DNA of 64,000 bases, from the NCBI RefSeq assembly GCF_000426685.1, contig NZ_KE384553.1:390906-454905 (forward strand). Reading direction: 5' to 3'. The position numbers and the translations under genes are program-made. Positions 8,684 to 18,729 of the stretch are shown here, in pieces (position 1 is the first letter of the stretch; each line of letters opens with the position of its first letter). Source of the stretch: Solimonas flava DSM 18980 (GTDB lineage: Bacteria > Pseudomonadota > Gammaproteobacteria > Nevskiales > Nevskiaceae). The notes below the pieces were generated by a model. The model did not search any database and was not told the DNA's origin. It saw only the letters and a program-made list of their open reading frames with translations.

Positions 8684-9502
8684 CTAGTCGTCGTGGCGCG
8701 GCGCGTCGGCCGCGGCAGGGGCCGTGCCACCGGCGTCGTCGGCGCCGGGTTCGCCGGCGCTGAATTCGTCGGCGATGTCGGCGTCGGCGTCGGCGTCGAG
8801 TTCGACGCCGGGCGGCGTGTCCGCGACGTCGTCGTTGGCGGGCGGCGGTAGCTCGTCGTCGCCGTCGTTGGCGGCGCCGCCGAACAGCTCGGACAGCGTG
8901 CCGTTGAGGATGCGCTCGGCCATGCGCTTGTAGTCGAGCACGAGGTCGAGCAGCGGGCCTTCGTAGATGCGGCCGTCGCGGCGCTCGATGAAGCCGAGGC
9001 GCGACAGCACCGGCAGGCCGAAATTCTTGATGCGCGTGCGGCCGCCGAGGCGCTCGCCGAAATCGGCGAGCAGCGTCGCTTCGGCGACGTTGATGCCGAG
9101 CTCGGCGGCGGTCGGGATCGGCTTGGCCTCGGCGAACATTTCCGACTGGCGCAGCCGTTCGAGTTCGGTCTGCCGCTCGATCTGGCGCTGCCGCTTGGGC
9201 AGGATCAGCAGCGCCCACAGCACGACCAGCAGCGCGATCTGGTCGCGCTTGAGTTCGAGGTTGTTCGACAGCCAGGCGTCGTCGCTGCCGAATACCGGCT
9301 GCTCGAACTCGCGGCGGATGCGCAGGGTGACGTGGTCGGCGTACGGATGCTCGACGAATTCGAGGCCGCAGGCCGCCAGACGCTCGCTGAGCGCGTTGTA
9401 GAAGAGATCGTCGGTCAGCGCTTTGCGGACCATCGGGTCCTTGCGCGACAGCACGCGGTGCGCGGACAGGCGCGCGACCAGGGTTTGCAGCTCACGTTCC
9501 AC
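8684..9502 (-). CDS. KITE-like subunit (MksE/JetB-type) of condensin operon
   Basis: A 272-residue protein with a GTG start at 9502, overlapping the upstream gene by 11 bases. Residues 1-210 look like tandem winged-helix folds: LSRKDPMVRKALTDDLFYNAL, a hydrophobic helix with LVVLWALLILPKRQRQ, then LADFGERLGGRTRIKNFG and LSRLGFIERRDGRIYEGP, the last being a typical wing. This matches MksE/JetB subunits, which dimerise on the kleisin and touch DNA. Residues 212-272 form an unusual acidic, Ala/Asp-rich, presumably disordered tail. Assignment rests on size, position between kleisin and SMC, and winged-helix text; no database check was possible. Confidence 0.7.
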   Translation of the reverse strand: MERELQTLVARLSAHRVLSRKDPMVRKALTDDLFYNALSERLAACGLEFVEHPYADHVTLRIRREFEQPVFGSDDAWLSNNLELKRDQIALLVVLWALLILPKRQRQIERQTELERLRQSEMFAEAKPIPTAAELGINVAEATLLADFGERLGGRTRIKNFGLPVLSRLGFIERRDGRIYEGPLLDLVLDYKRMAERILNGTLSELFGGAANDGDDELPPPANDDVADTPPGVELDADADADIADEFSAGEPGADDAGGTAPAAADAPRHDD

Positions 9503-10766
9503 GCGGGGAAGCCTCCAGGTGTCCGGCGCTCATTTCGGCGACGCCGTCACGTCCCACTTTGATGATGTCGTCGCGCACCTTCAGGCGCCGATCGATACGC
9601 GCCAGGTCTGCGACCGGCCCGGCCAGCGACGCCGACTCGCGGTCGCCGAGCAGCGCCAGCAGCGACAGGCGATAGCTCGACAGTTCGTAGTCGCGCAGCG
9701 GCACGGCCTCGTGCAGCGGCCAGCCGTCCGGTGCGACGCGCAGATCGCCGAGCCAGCGCTCCAGTTCGGCGTAGTCCGGCGGCTCCAGGTGCACGTCGCC
9801 CTGCGGCGCCTCGCTGGCCGGCGGCAGCGTGGCGTCGAGCTTCTCCGGGCGCAGCTTGTCGACCAGCTCGAACTCGGCGACGTCGAGCGCGATGTCGCCG
9901 AGCGCGAACGCGAAGTCCGGCACCGGGCTGATCGCGCCGTGCAGCAGGCCGGCGAGGCGTTCCTGGCCGAGGCCGCGCAGCCAGGCGTTGACGTCCGAGG
10001 ACGACAGGCCGCTGGCGCCGAGATGCACCTTCTGCTTTTCCAGCTGGTTGAGCGCGCGCTGGAAGGCGCCGCTCATGCGCAGCAGCTCGCTCTGCACCTG
10101 GCCGATGCGCTGCGCGAGGCGGTGCGTCGGCCCGTCGAGCGCGTCGCCGTCGGTGATGTCGCGCAGCACGTCGCTGCCCTTGTCGACCCAGGTCCAGGCC
10201 GCGGCGAGCTTGCTTTCGGCGGCGCGGATGCGCGATTCCGACCCGGACAGGATCGCGCGCTCGAACTCGTCCTTCAGCTCCAGCAGACGCGCCAGCAGGT
10301 GCTGCAGCTCCGGTTTGGCGAGCGTGCCGAGCGCGCCGCTGCCGGCGACCTGCGCGGCCAGGTAGCCGAGATCCTCGCCCTCCTCGCCGAACTTGAGCAG
10401 CGCGGCGAGCGCGGCGACCGCCATGCGGCCGAGCGGACTGACGCCGTAGCGCGAGGTTTCCGAGTCCCAGGCCAGCAGGCCATGCACGCGCAGGCGGCCG
10501 ATCAGGTGTTCGAGCTTGCCTTCGTCGAGGTACGGGAACTGCTGGCGCAGCTCGCCGGCGCTGACGAACGGCTCGGCGCGCGCCGCCAGCTCGTGCAGCA
10601 CGAGCAGGCGGATCATCACGGCGGCTTCGGTGCCGGTGAACAGCGCGATCAGTGCCTGCAGGGTCGGACGGGCGCCGCCCAGCGCATGCAGGGCAGGGAC
10701 GTCGGCCGGCTCGACGCCGGACTGGAACCAGTCGGCGAGGCGGTCTTCGGTAAGGTCGGGACGCAT
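9492..10766 (-). CDS. Kleisin-like subunit (MksF/JetA-type) of condensin operon
   Basis: A 424-residue protein from ATG 10766; a TTG at 10799 would add 11 residues and neither start has a strong ribosome binding site. The N-terminal third contains a winged-helix region (LRQQFPYLDEGKLEHLIGRL then GLLAWDSETSRYGVSPLG). A long helical region follows (about 150-260, with LLARLLELKDEFERAIL and LRMSGAFQRALNQLEKQ), and a C-terminal mixed domain (SSYRLSLLALLGDRES, LARIDRRLKVRDDIIKVG). This layout and length fit MksF/JetA kleisins, which bridge the SMC heads. It is first in the operon and starts 88 bases after the stop of a same-strand alcohol dehydrogenase, so read-through is possible. Confidence 0.7.
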   Translation of the reverse strand: MRPDLTEDRLADWFQSGVEPADVPALHALGGARPTLQALIALFTGTEAAVMIRLLVLHELAARAEPFVSAGELRQQFPYLDEGKLEHLIGRLRVHGLLAWDSETSRYGVSPLGRMAVAALAALLKFGEEGEDLGYLAAQVAGSGALGTLAKPELQHLLARLLELKDEFERAILSGSESRIRAAESKLAAAWTWVDKGSDVLRDITDGDALDGPTHRLAQRIGQVQSELLRMSGAFQRALNQLEKQKVHLGASGLSSSDVNAWLRGLGQERLAGLLHGAISPVPDFAFALGDIALDVAEFELVDKLRPEKLDATLPPASEAPQGDVHLEPPDYAELERWLGDLRVAPDGWPLHEAVPLRDYELSSYRLSLLALLGDRESASLAGPVADLARIDRRLKVRDDIIKVGRDGVAEMSAGHLEASPRGT

Positions 10767-10853
10767 CCGGACAAGTGTAGCGATGGCTTGCCGCGACAAC
10801 AGTCTTGACGCGGCGCGCGCTTCCGGGTCCGGGCGGCTCCGGCTAGCGCTGCG

Positions 10854-11989
10854 TCACGGAAATTCGATGACCTGGCGCACCGCCGCGCCGCGCGCCAGGC
10901 GGTCGAAGGCGGCGTTGATGTCGTCCAGCCCGAGCCGATGGGTCAGCAGGCGCTCGATCGGCAGGCGCCCGGCGCGGTGCAGCGCGAGGTAGCGCGGCAG
11001 GTCGCGGGCCGGCACTGCCGAGCCCATGTACGAGCCTTTCACCGTGCGCTCCTCGGCGACCAGGCTGACCGCCGGCACGCGGAATTCGCGCGACGGGTCC
11101 GGCAGGCCGGCAGTGATGGTGGTGCCGCCGCGCCGCGTCGCCGCGTAGGCGGCGGCCAGTGCCACCTCGCTGCCGGCGGTTTCGATCGCGTAGCGCACGC
11201 CGCCGCGCGTCAGCTCGCGCAGGCGGGCGATGGCGTCCGGCTCGGTTGCCAGGATCGTGTGCGTGGCGCCGAGGCTGCGCGCCAGTTCGAGCTTGGCCGG
11301 CAGCACGTCGACGGCGATCAGCGGCTCGGCGCCGGCGGCGACCGCGCCGAGCAGCGCCGCCAGGCCGACGCCGCCGAGCCCGAAGATCGCGACGCTGTCG
11401 CCCGGCGCGACGCGCGCGGTGTTGACGACGGCGCCGACGCCGGTCATCACCGCGCAGCCGAACAGCGCGGCGATCGCCCAGTCCGGCCGCGGCTCGCCCG
11501 GCGTGCCGATCTTCACCGCCGAGCGCGCCGAGACGACCGTCGCCTCGGCGAAGGCCGAGACGCCGAGATGATGGTGCAGCGGCGCGCCGTCGGCATGCCA
11601 GCGCTGCGCGCCGGACAGCAGCGTGCCGGCGGTATTGGCGCGCGCCCCCGGCTCGCACAGCGCGGCGCGGCCCTCGGCACAGTAGGCGCAATGGCCGCAG
11701 ACCGGCACGAACGAGAAGACCACGGCGTCGCCCGGGGCGAAGTCGCGCACATCGGCGCCGATCGCCAGCACCTCGCCGGCCGCCTCGTGGCCGAGCACCA
11801 TCGGCAGCACGCGCGGCCGCGAGCCGTCGATCACGGACAGGTCGGAATGGCAGAGGCCGGCGGCGCGGATCTTCACCAGCAGTTCGCCGGGGCCCGGCGG
11901 GTCGAGCTCCAGCGTCTCGATCGTCAGCGGCCGCGAGTCGGCGTACGGCGCGGCGCGGCCCATCTCGCGCAGCACCGCCGCGCGCACTT

Positions 11990-11993
<4 letters not shown>
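10854..11993 (-). CDS. Zinc-dependent alcohol dehydrogenase (MDR superfamily)
   Basis: A 379-residue enzyme starting at GTG 11993, whose GTGA overlaps the stop of the upstream thioesterase gene. Zinc ligands are all visible: catalytic Cys in [15 protein letters not shown], and the structural zinc cluster [15 protein letters not shown]. The Rossmann motif is [10 protein letters not shown], followed by [17 protein letters not shown], where the acidic residue suggests NAD preference. It resembles class-III-like and aryl-alcohol dehydrogenases. Coupling to a thioesterase and divergence from an acyl-CoA ligase suggest a role in fatty alcohol or aldehyde turnover; the substrate is inference. Confidence 0.85.
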
Positions 11994-12448
<455 letters not shown>

Positions 12449-12580
12449 GGCGGACTCCTTCCCCGGATTTTTGCTGCGCAGTGTACGCGCTCGGCCGCGC
12501 CGGACGGACGATTCCCATCGCCGCGGCGATCGGGAAGAATCGCGGCTGCGGCACCCAGAACAAAACGACGAGGAGAAACC

Positions 12581-14245
<1,665 letters not shown>

Positions 14246-14338
14246 GGCCGGGCAGGGCCGTCGTTACCATCGTGCTGTCACGCGCCGCGTGCTAGCGTGC
14301 GGACGGGCCGCGGCAGCGCGGCGCAACAGGGGGAAGAC

Positions 14339-15865
14339 ATGAGGGCGAAGCAGCGGCGCGCGGTGCGCAATCTGGTCGGCGGCGTGGTGCTGGCGATCCT
14401 GGCCGGCTGCGGCGGCAGTTCGTCGTCGCCGGACGGCACGGTGGTCGACGGGCCGGTCGGCACGCCGGATGCCGAGGCCTGGGCGGCTGCGCGCGCTTAC
14501 CTGGATGTCGTCGAGCACTCGCCGAAGTTCGACGAGTGCCTGACGTCCGACGCCGCGGCCGAACCGTGGAAGTGCCTGCGCGGGCCGCGTTCGGGTTCGA
14601 CGCTCGGCAAGGCCGTTGCCGAATGGCTGCGTGCGCAGCTTGCGGCGACCGACGGGCTCAGCGGCGTGCGCCTGCAGACCTTCGCGATTCCCGGCTTCCG
14701 GCCGCGCGCCTACGATCTGCGCGTCGACACCGACGCCGGCGCCGTATCGGTTCCGGCATTCCCCTGGTACTACCGTGGCACCACGCCGGTGGGCGGCGTT
14801 TCCGGCGCGATCGTCGATCTCGGCGACGGCAGCCTGCTGTCGCAGCTGCTCGCCGGCAGCCTGCAGGGCAAGGTCGCGTACCTGAAGATCTCGCTGACGC
14901 TGAACGCCGAGGCCGGGCAGTCCGACGATCGCCTGCAGCAGATCCAGGACAAGGGCGCGATCGCCGCGATCGTCGCCACCGACGCGCCGGCCAATCTGAT
15001 CGCCGCGCAGAACTACGACATCCGCAACGGCTCGCGCGCGCTGCCGACGCTGATCGTCGGCAAGCAGGACGGCGAGCGCATCGCCGGCTGGGCCGGCCGC
15101 ACGGCGCGCGTCACGGTCGTCGCCGACCCCGCCGACGGCAGCAGTCAGAACGTCGTCGCGCGCCTGCCGGGCGCCGATCCCTCGCATGTCATCGTCGTCG
15201 GCACACCGATCAACGGCTGGCTCAACGTCGGCGGCGAGCGCGCGCCGGGCGTCGGCATCCTCGTCTACATGGCGCGCTACTTCGCCGAGCTGGCCCGCAA
15301 CAATGGCCCGCTGCCGTACACGATCGACTTCGTCGGCACCGGCGGCCACGAGATCTACGCGGTCGGCGTCGACCGCTACCTGTCGTGCCTGCCGGCCGAG
15401 CAGATCATGGCCTACATCCATCTCGGTTCGGGGCTCGTCTATCCCGGCTATCGCGACGGCCTCGACGGCGAACCGCAGGCGACCGGCAAGCTGTCGGTCG
15501 CGCGCACGCTGGCGATCTCCGAGAACAGGCTCCTGCACGACGCCGCTGACCCCGCGTTCGCCGATCCGGTGCTCAAGCCCTACTACGCGTTCCCGCCGTC
15601 ACTGTTCATTCCCGGCGAGAACCGCGCGCCGTACGCCAAGGGTATTCCGACGGTCGGCATGAACGGCACCAATCCGTACTTCCACACCGCGGCCGACGAC
15701 GACACGCAGATCGCGCGCGAGGCGCTCGGGCCGATGGCGGTGGCGTTCCGCGACACGGTCGCCGCGCTGCTGCAGACCGATCCGGACGCGCTGCGGCGCG
15801 CCAACGCGCTGGCCGCGGCGCTCGGCGCCGGCGGCGAGGCGCCGTTCTGGGAGTGCGCCGAGTAA
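14339..15865 (+). CDS. Lipoprotein resembling M28 peptidase, metal site degenerate
   Basis: A 508-residue lipoprotein: basic N-terminus, hydrophobic segment and lipobox ILAGC with Cys24. ATG 14339 is preceded by AGGGGGAAG. A protease-associated (PA) type insert around residues 120-250 includes GKVAYLKISL and GAIAAIVATDAPAN. The C-terminal half follows the M28 aminopeptidase fold. However, the usual HxD pair is replaced by VIVVGTPINGW, and the Glu-Glu catalytic pair by GGHEIYAVG; only the final histidine motif NPYFHTAAD is kept. It is probably not a classic zinc aminopeptidase. Envelope-located; function unknown. Confidence 0.7.
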   Translation: MRAKQRRAVRNLVGGVVLAILAGCGGSSSSPDGTVVDGPVGTPDAEAWAAARAYLDVVEHSPKFDECLTSDAAAEPWKCLRGPRSGSTLGKAVAEWLRAQLAATDGLSGVRLQTFAIPGFRPRAYDLRVDTDAGAVSVPAFPWYYRGTTPVGGVSGAIVDLGDGSLLSQLLAGSLQGKVAYLKISLTLNAEAGQSDDRLQQIQDKGAIAAIVATDAPANLIAAQNYDIRNGSRALPTLIVGKQDGERIAGWAGRTARVTVVADPADGSSQNVVARLPGADPSHVIVVGTPINGWLNVGGERAPGVGILVYMARYFAELARNNGPLPYTIDFVGTGGHEIYAVGVDRYLSCLPAEQIMAYIHLGSGLVYPGYRDGLDGEPQATGKLSVARTLAISENRLLHDAADPAFADPVLKPYYAFPPSLFIPGENRAPYAKGIPTVGMNGTNPYFHTAADDDTQIAREALGPMAVAFRDTVAALLQTDPDALRRANALAAALGAGGEAPFWECAE

Positions 15866-16070
15866 GTTCCCCGCTGGGGCCGGCGGCGCAGCATGCTCTT
15901 CCCGCCGATCCCGGCGGGCGGGCGCTGGTTCCTGACCGGCGCTGCGATGCGCCGCTCCGGCCGCGACGCCTGCAGCCGGAGCTGCGCGCGCGAATGAAAC
16001 CTTCTTCATCGGCGGTCCGGCGCGCCGCCGATTCACCGGCCGTTCACGCCGCCGCGCCTAGAACGGCGCG

Positions 16071-16868
16071 ATGGCGCTGCCGCATACCCCGTTCGCCGAT
16101 CCGCAGCTCGTCCGCCTGGGCGCGACGGCGCTCGCGCTCGGCGCGCTGCTGACGGCGGAATCGCTGTGGCCGCGGCGGCGGCCGCGGCGCGGGCGGCGCT
16201 GGCTGCGGAACGTCGCGCTGCTGGCCTGCGCGGGGCTGGTGCTCGCGGCGCTGCCGGTCGCCTCGATCAGCGTTGCGGCCTGGGCGCGCGCGCAGGGCCT
16301 CGGCCTGTTCGCGCTGCTGCCGCTGCCGGCGGTGCTGCAGATCGGACTCAGCGTCGTCGCGCTCGATCTGGCGATGTACTGGCAGCACCGCGCGATGCAC
16401 GGTCCGGCCTGGCTCTGGCGCCTGCACCGTGTCCACCACAGCGACATCGAATTCGACGCCACCACCGCGCTGCGCTTTCATCCGGCCGAACTGCTGGTCG
16501 CGACGCTGTGGAAATGGGCGGCGATCGTGCTGCTCGGCGCGCCGCCGTCCGGCGTGCTCGCGTTCGAGGCGGTGACCGGTGCCGCGGCGCTGCTGGTGCA
16601 CGCCAACCTGCGCCTGCCGCTGCGAGTCGACCGTGCGCTGCGCGTGCTGTTCGTGACGCCCGATTTGCACCGCGTGCACCACTCGGTCGAGTTCGACGAG
16701 GGCAACCGCAACTTCGGGACGATCTTCTCGGGCTGGGACCGCCTGTTCGGCAGCCATTGCGCGCAGCCGCGCGGCGGGCACGAATGGATGCCGATCGGCC
16801 TGCCGGAGTTTCGCGAGCCGGACGCGCAAGGTCTGCGCGCGCTGCTGCTGCAACCGCTGCGGCGTTAG
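16071..16868 (+). CDS. Sterol desaturase / fatty acid hydroxylase family membrane protein
   Basis: A 265-residue integral membrane protein with several hydrophobic segments in its first 110 residues. It carries the three histidine clusters of the diiron fatty acid hydroxylase superfamily: HRAMH, HRVHHSD and, later, HRVHHSVEFDEGNRNFG. These enzymes use a diiron centre and O2 to hydroxylate or desaturate lipid substrates at the membrane. The substrate (sterol, hopanoid, fatty acid or carotenoid) cannot be told. It is isolated between the M28-like lipoprotein (205-base gap) and a convergent gene that begins at its stop codon. Confidence 0.85.
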   Translation: MALPHTPFADPQLVRLGATALALGALLTAESLWPRRRPRRGRRWLRNVALLACAGLVLAALPVASISVAAWARAQGLGLFALLPLPAVLQIGLSVVALDLAMYWQHRAMHGPAWLWRLHRVHHSDIEFDATTALRFHPAELLVATLWKWAAIVLLGAPPSGVLAFEAVTGAAALLVHANLRLPLRVDRALRVLFVTPDLHRVHHSVEFDEGNRNFGTIFSGWDRLFGSHCAQPRGGHEWMPIGLPEFREPDAQGLRALLLQPLRR

Positions 16869-17483
16869 CTAGCGTCGCGCCCAGTCGAGCGCGTCCTCGA
16901 GCCGGTCGTTGCCCCAGAACAGTTCTGCGCCGACGACGAAGCTCGGCGCGCCGAAGATGCCGCGCGCCTGCGCCGCTTCGGTGTTGCGGCGCAGCTTCGG
17001 CTTTTCGTCGTCGCGCTGCGCGAACGCGAGCGCCGCGTCCGGATCGGCGACGCCGGCGCGGACCAGCGCGTCGCGCACCGCGGCCGGTGTACCGATGTCG
17101 CAATCCTCGGCGAAGTTGGCGGTGTAGATCGCACGCACGAAATCCGGCAGCCACGGCGCGTCGACGTGGCTGCAGGCGACGCGCGCGGCGAGCACGCCGG
17201 TGCGCGGAAACGCACTCGGCATCCGCCAGGCGAGGCCGTGCTTGGCGCACAGGCGCTCGACGTCGCGCCACATGTAGCGGCCCTTGTCGGCGTGGGCGAG
17301 GAACGGCGAGCTCTCGTAGCCCTGGCGCTGGAAGATCGGGCCGAGCAGGAACGGCTTCCAGTCGAGCGCGACGCCGGCGGCCCGCGCCGCCGCCCCGACG
17401 CGCATCGCCGCCGGATAGGAGTAAGTGCTGGCGAACTCGAACCAGAATTCGACGCGCGCGGTGCCGCTGTGCGTCGCGCTCAT
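16869..17483 (-). CDS. DsbA-family 2-hydroxychromene-2-carboxylate isomerase-like protein
   Basis: A 204-residue protein of the DsbA/GST-kappa group. The N-terminal strand-loop has FEFASTYSYPAAMRV, where serine and not Cys-x-x-Cys occupies the active site, as in 2-hydroxychromene-2-carboxylate isomerases. The thioredoxin-fold cis-Pro motif GIFGAPSFVVGAELFWGNDRL is near the C-terminus. Such enzymes use glutathione in naphthalene-type degradation, but many relatives are of unknown substrate. ATG 17483 overlaps the upstream mutarotase stop by 4 bases, so the two are one operon. Confidence 0.8.
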   Translation of the reverse strand: MSATHSGTARVEFWFEFASTYSYPAAMRVGAAARAAGVALDWKPFLLGPIFQRQGYESSPFLAHADKGRYMWRDVERLCAKHGLAWRMPSAFPRTGVLAARVACSHVDAPWLPDFVRAIYTANFAEDCDIGTPAAVRDALVRAGVADPDAALAFAQRDDEKPKLRRNTEAAQARGIFGAPSFVVGAELFWGNDRLEDALDWARR

Positions 17484-18325
17484 GCGGCCACCAGCCGCTG
17501 CGCGGCCTGCCAGCGTGCGCCCGGTGCCAGGTGCAGCGGCTGGCCGATCGCCGCCGCCTCCAGGCACAGCATCCGGCGCCAGCCGTCCGGATCGAGATCG
17601 GCGAGCGCGGCGGCTTTGGCCGGCCCCGGGTTCCAGACCACGAGGTCGGGGAAATTGCGGTTCTGCACGAGCAGGCGCGCGTCGCCGTCGCGCAGCTCGA
17701 TCTGCGTCGGCGCGTGGAAGTAGATGCGGTCGACCTCGCCGTCGATCGCCAGCGCCGCGCGTGCCTCGACGCGGCCCGGCTCGCCATGGCCGCGCTCGCC
17801 GCGGGCCGCGTCGCGGTAATGCAGGCCCTGCAGGCCGAGCACGCGCGCCGCGGCGATGTCGGCGACGCGCAGATAGGTATGCAGCGCCGCGGTGAACGTG
17901 AACGCCGCACCGCCGAGGTTGACGACTGCCAGCGCCATCTCGATTTCGTCGCCTTGCAGCTCGACCGTCAGCTCGGTCTGGAACGCATGCGGCCAGAGCG
18001 CGCGGGTCGCGGCGTCGTCGCGCAGCGTGAACGCGCAATATGCGCGGCCATCGTCGCGCCGGCCGTGCGCGGCGAGGCGCCATTCGCGATCGCGTGCGAA
18101 ACCGTGCTTCGGCAGCGGCCCCTCGGCGGCGAACTGCGGAAAGATCAGCGGCACGCCGCCGCGGATCGCCCGGCCGGGACCGGCCTGCGTGCGGCCGCTC
18201 AGGTACAGGCGCTCGCCGCCGCGCGCCGGTTGCCACGCGCAGAGCTGCGCGCCATGCGGCGAGATCAGCGCACGCGCGCCGTCGGCGGCGCGCAGTTCAA
18301 GAGTGGGGACGACGGGCGCGCTCAT
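17480..18325 (-). CDS. D-hexose-6-phosphate mutarotase (YeaD-type aldose epimerase)
   Basis: A 281-residue aldose-1-epimerase-fold protein. Visible features: IRGGVPLIFPQFA at the start of the active site, the histidine of KHGFARDREW, HTYLRVADI with the second histidine, and LVVWNPGPAKA followed by the general base in CLEAAAIG. Hexose-6-phosphate mutarotases interconvert alpha and beta anomers of glucose-6-phosphate. Coupled (4-base overlap) to the DsbA-family gene; no other sugar genes are nearby. Confidence 0.85.
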   Translation of the reverse strand: MSAPVVPTLELRAADGARALISPHGAQLCAWQPARGGERLYLSGRTQAGPGRAIRGGVPLIFPQFAAEGPLPKHGFARDREWRLAAHGRRDDGRAYCAFTLRDDAATRALWPHAFQTELTVELQGDEIEMALAVVNLGGAAFTFTAALHTYLRVADIAAARVLGLQGLHYRDAARGERGHGEPGRVEARAALAIDGEVDRIYFHAPTQIELRDGDARLLVQNRNFPDLVVWNPGPAKAAALADLDPDGWRRMLCLEAAAIGQPLHLAPGARWQAAQRLVAA

Positions 18326-18355
18326 GGCGTCAGCGTGCCGGGTGCGCGAGCAGTT

Positions 18356-18559
18356 TCATGCGGCGCATTGTGCCTGTCTGGCTGCCACAGCGGAACGCGG
18401 TCGACGGGCATCGGGCACGCGATCGGAGTTCCGCCTGATCAGGGGCTTTTCGATGAATGCGATGAATTCCCATCTTCGGTCATCGCCATCGTTCTTGCAG
18501 ACGTACCATATTTGAGCAAATTCGTGATAATCGAAATAGAAAGCATCCGGATGTGACAT
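18356..18559 (-). CDS. Hypothetical small protein in AT-rich pocket (uncertain)
   Basis: A possible 67-residue product, MSHPDAFYFDYHEFAQIWYV at its start, rich in aromatic residues and then basic. There is no clear ribosome binding site; the bases before ATG 18559 are T- and A-rich. The left half of the frame runs back into GC-rich DNA and looks like composition-driven extension. It may be a remnant of a longer gene or chance. Recorded because the AT-rich stretch and aromatic-rich text are unlike the neighbours. Confidence 0.25.
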   Translation of the reverse strand: MSHPDAFYFDYHEFAQIWYVCKNDGDDRRWEFIAFIEKPLIRRNSDRVPDARRPRSAVAARQAQCAA

Positions 18560-18729
18560 TTTTTTGAAAAAGTACCGCCCTGAATAGAGAAAGTTCTCAG
18601 TTTGTTTTCAGATCTAACCAGTTCGGGGGATGTGCGCGCATGGGGCCTTGCCCGAATAGTCGGGCCACGCCTGCTCGAATGCCGGTGGTGGGCACCGGCG
18701 GCAGGTGTATGCAGTTCAGGGGGATTCTC
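18560..18729. promoter_or_regulatory. AT-rich upstream region of the lipoprotein/YjbH genes
   Basis: This gap is markedly richer in A and T than its surroundings in its first 60 bases and has no convincing gene. A TTGAAA (18565-18570) is a candidate -35 element, but no well-spaced -10 follows, so I do not name a promoter. It probably drives the lipoprotein gene at 18730. Confidence 0.35.

Noticed and set aside
5883-8687. 934-codon plus-strand frame opposite the SMC gene
   Set aside because: The translation is repetitive Ala/Leu/Gly/Arg text without motifs, while the minus strand shows Walker A, hinge and Walker B.
5880-9218. Extension of the SMC frame upstream into the KITE gene as a fusion protein
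   Set aside because: The extra 182 residues are Arg-rich shadow of the KITE gene; ATG 8672 starts a canonical SMC head.
5880-10766. Full Wadjet (JetABCD) defence system
   Set aside because: No JetD-like nuclease gene is present; both flanks are metabolic genes, so only three components can be claimed.
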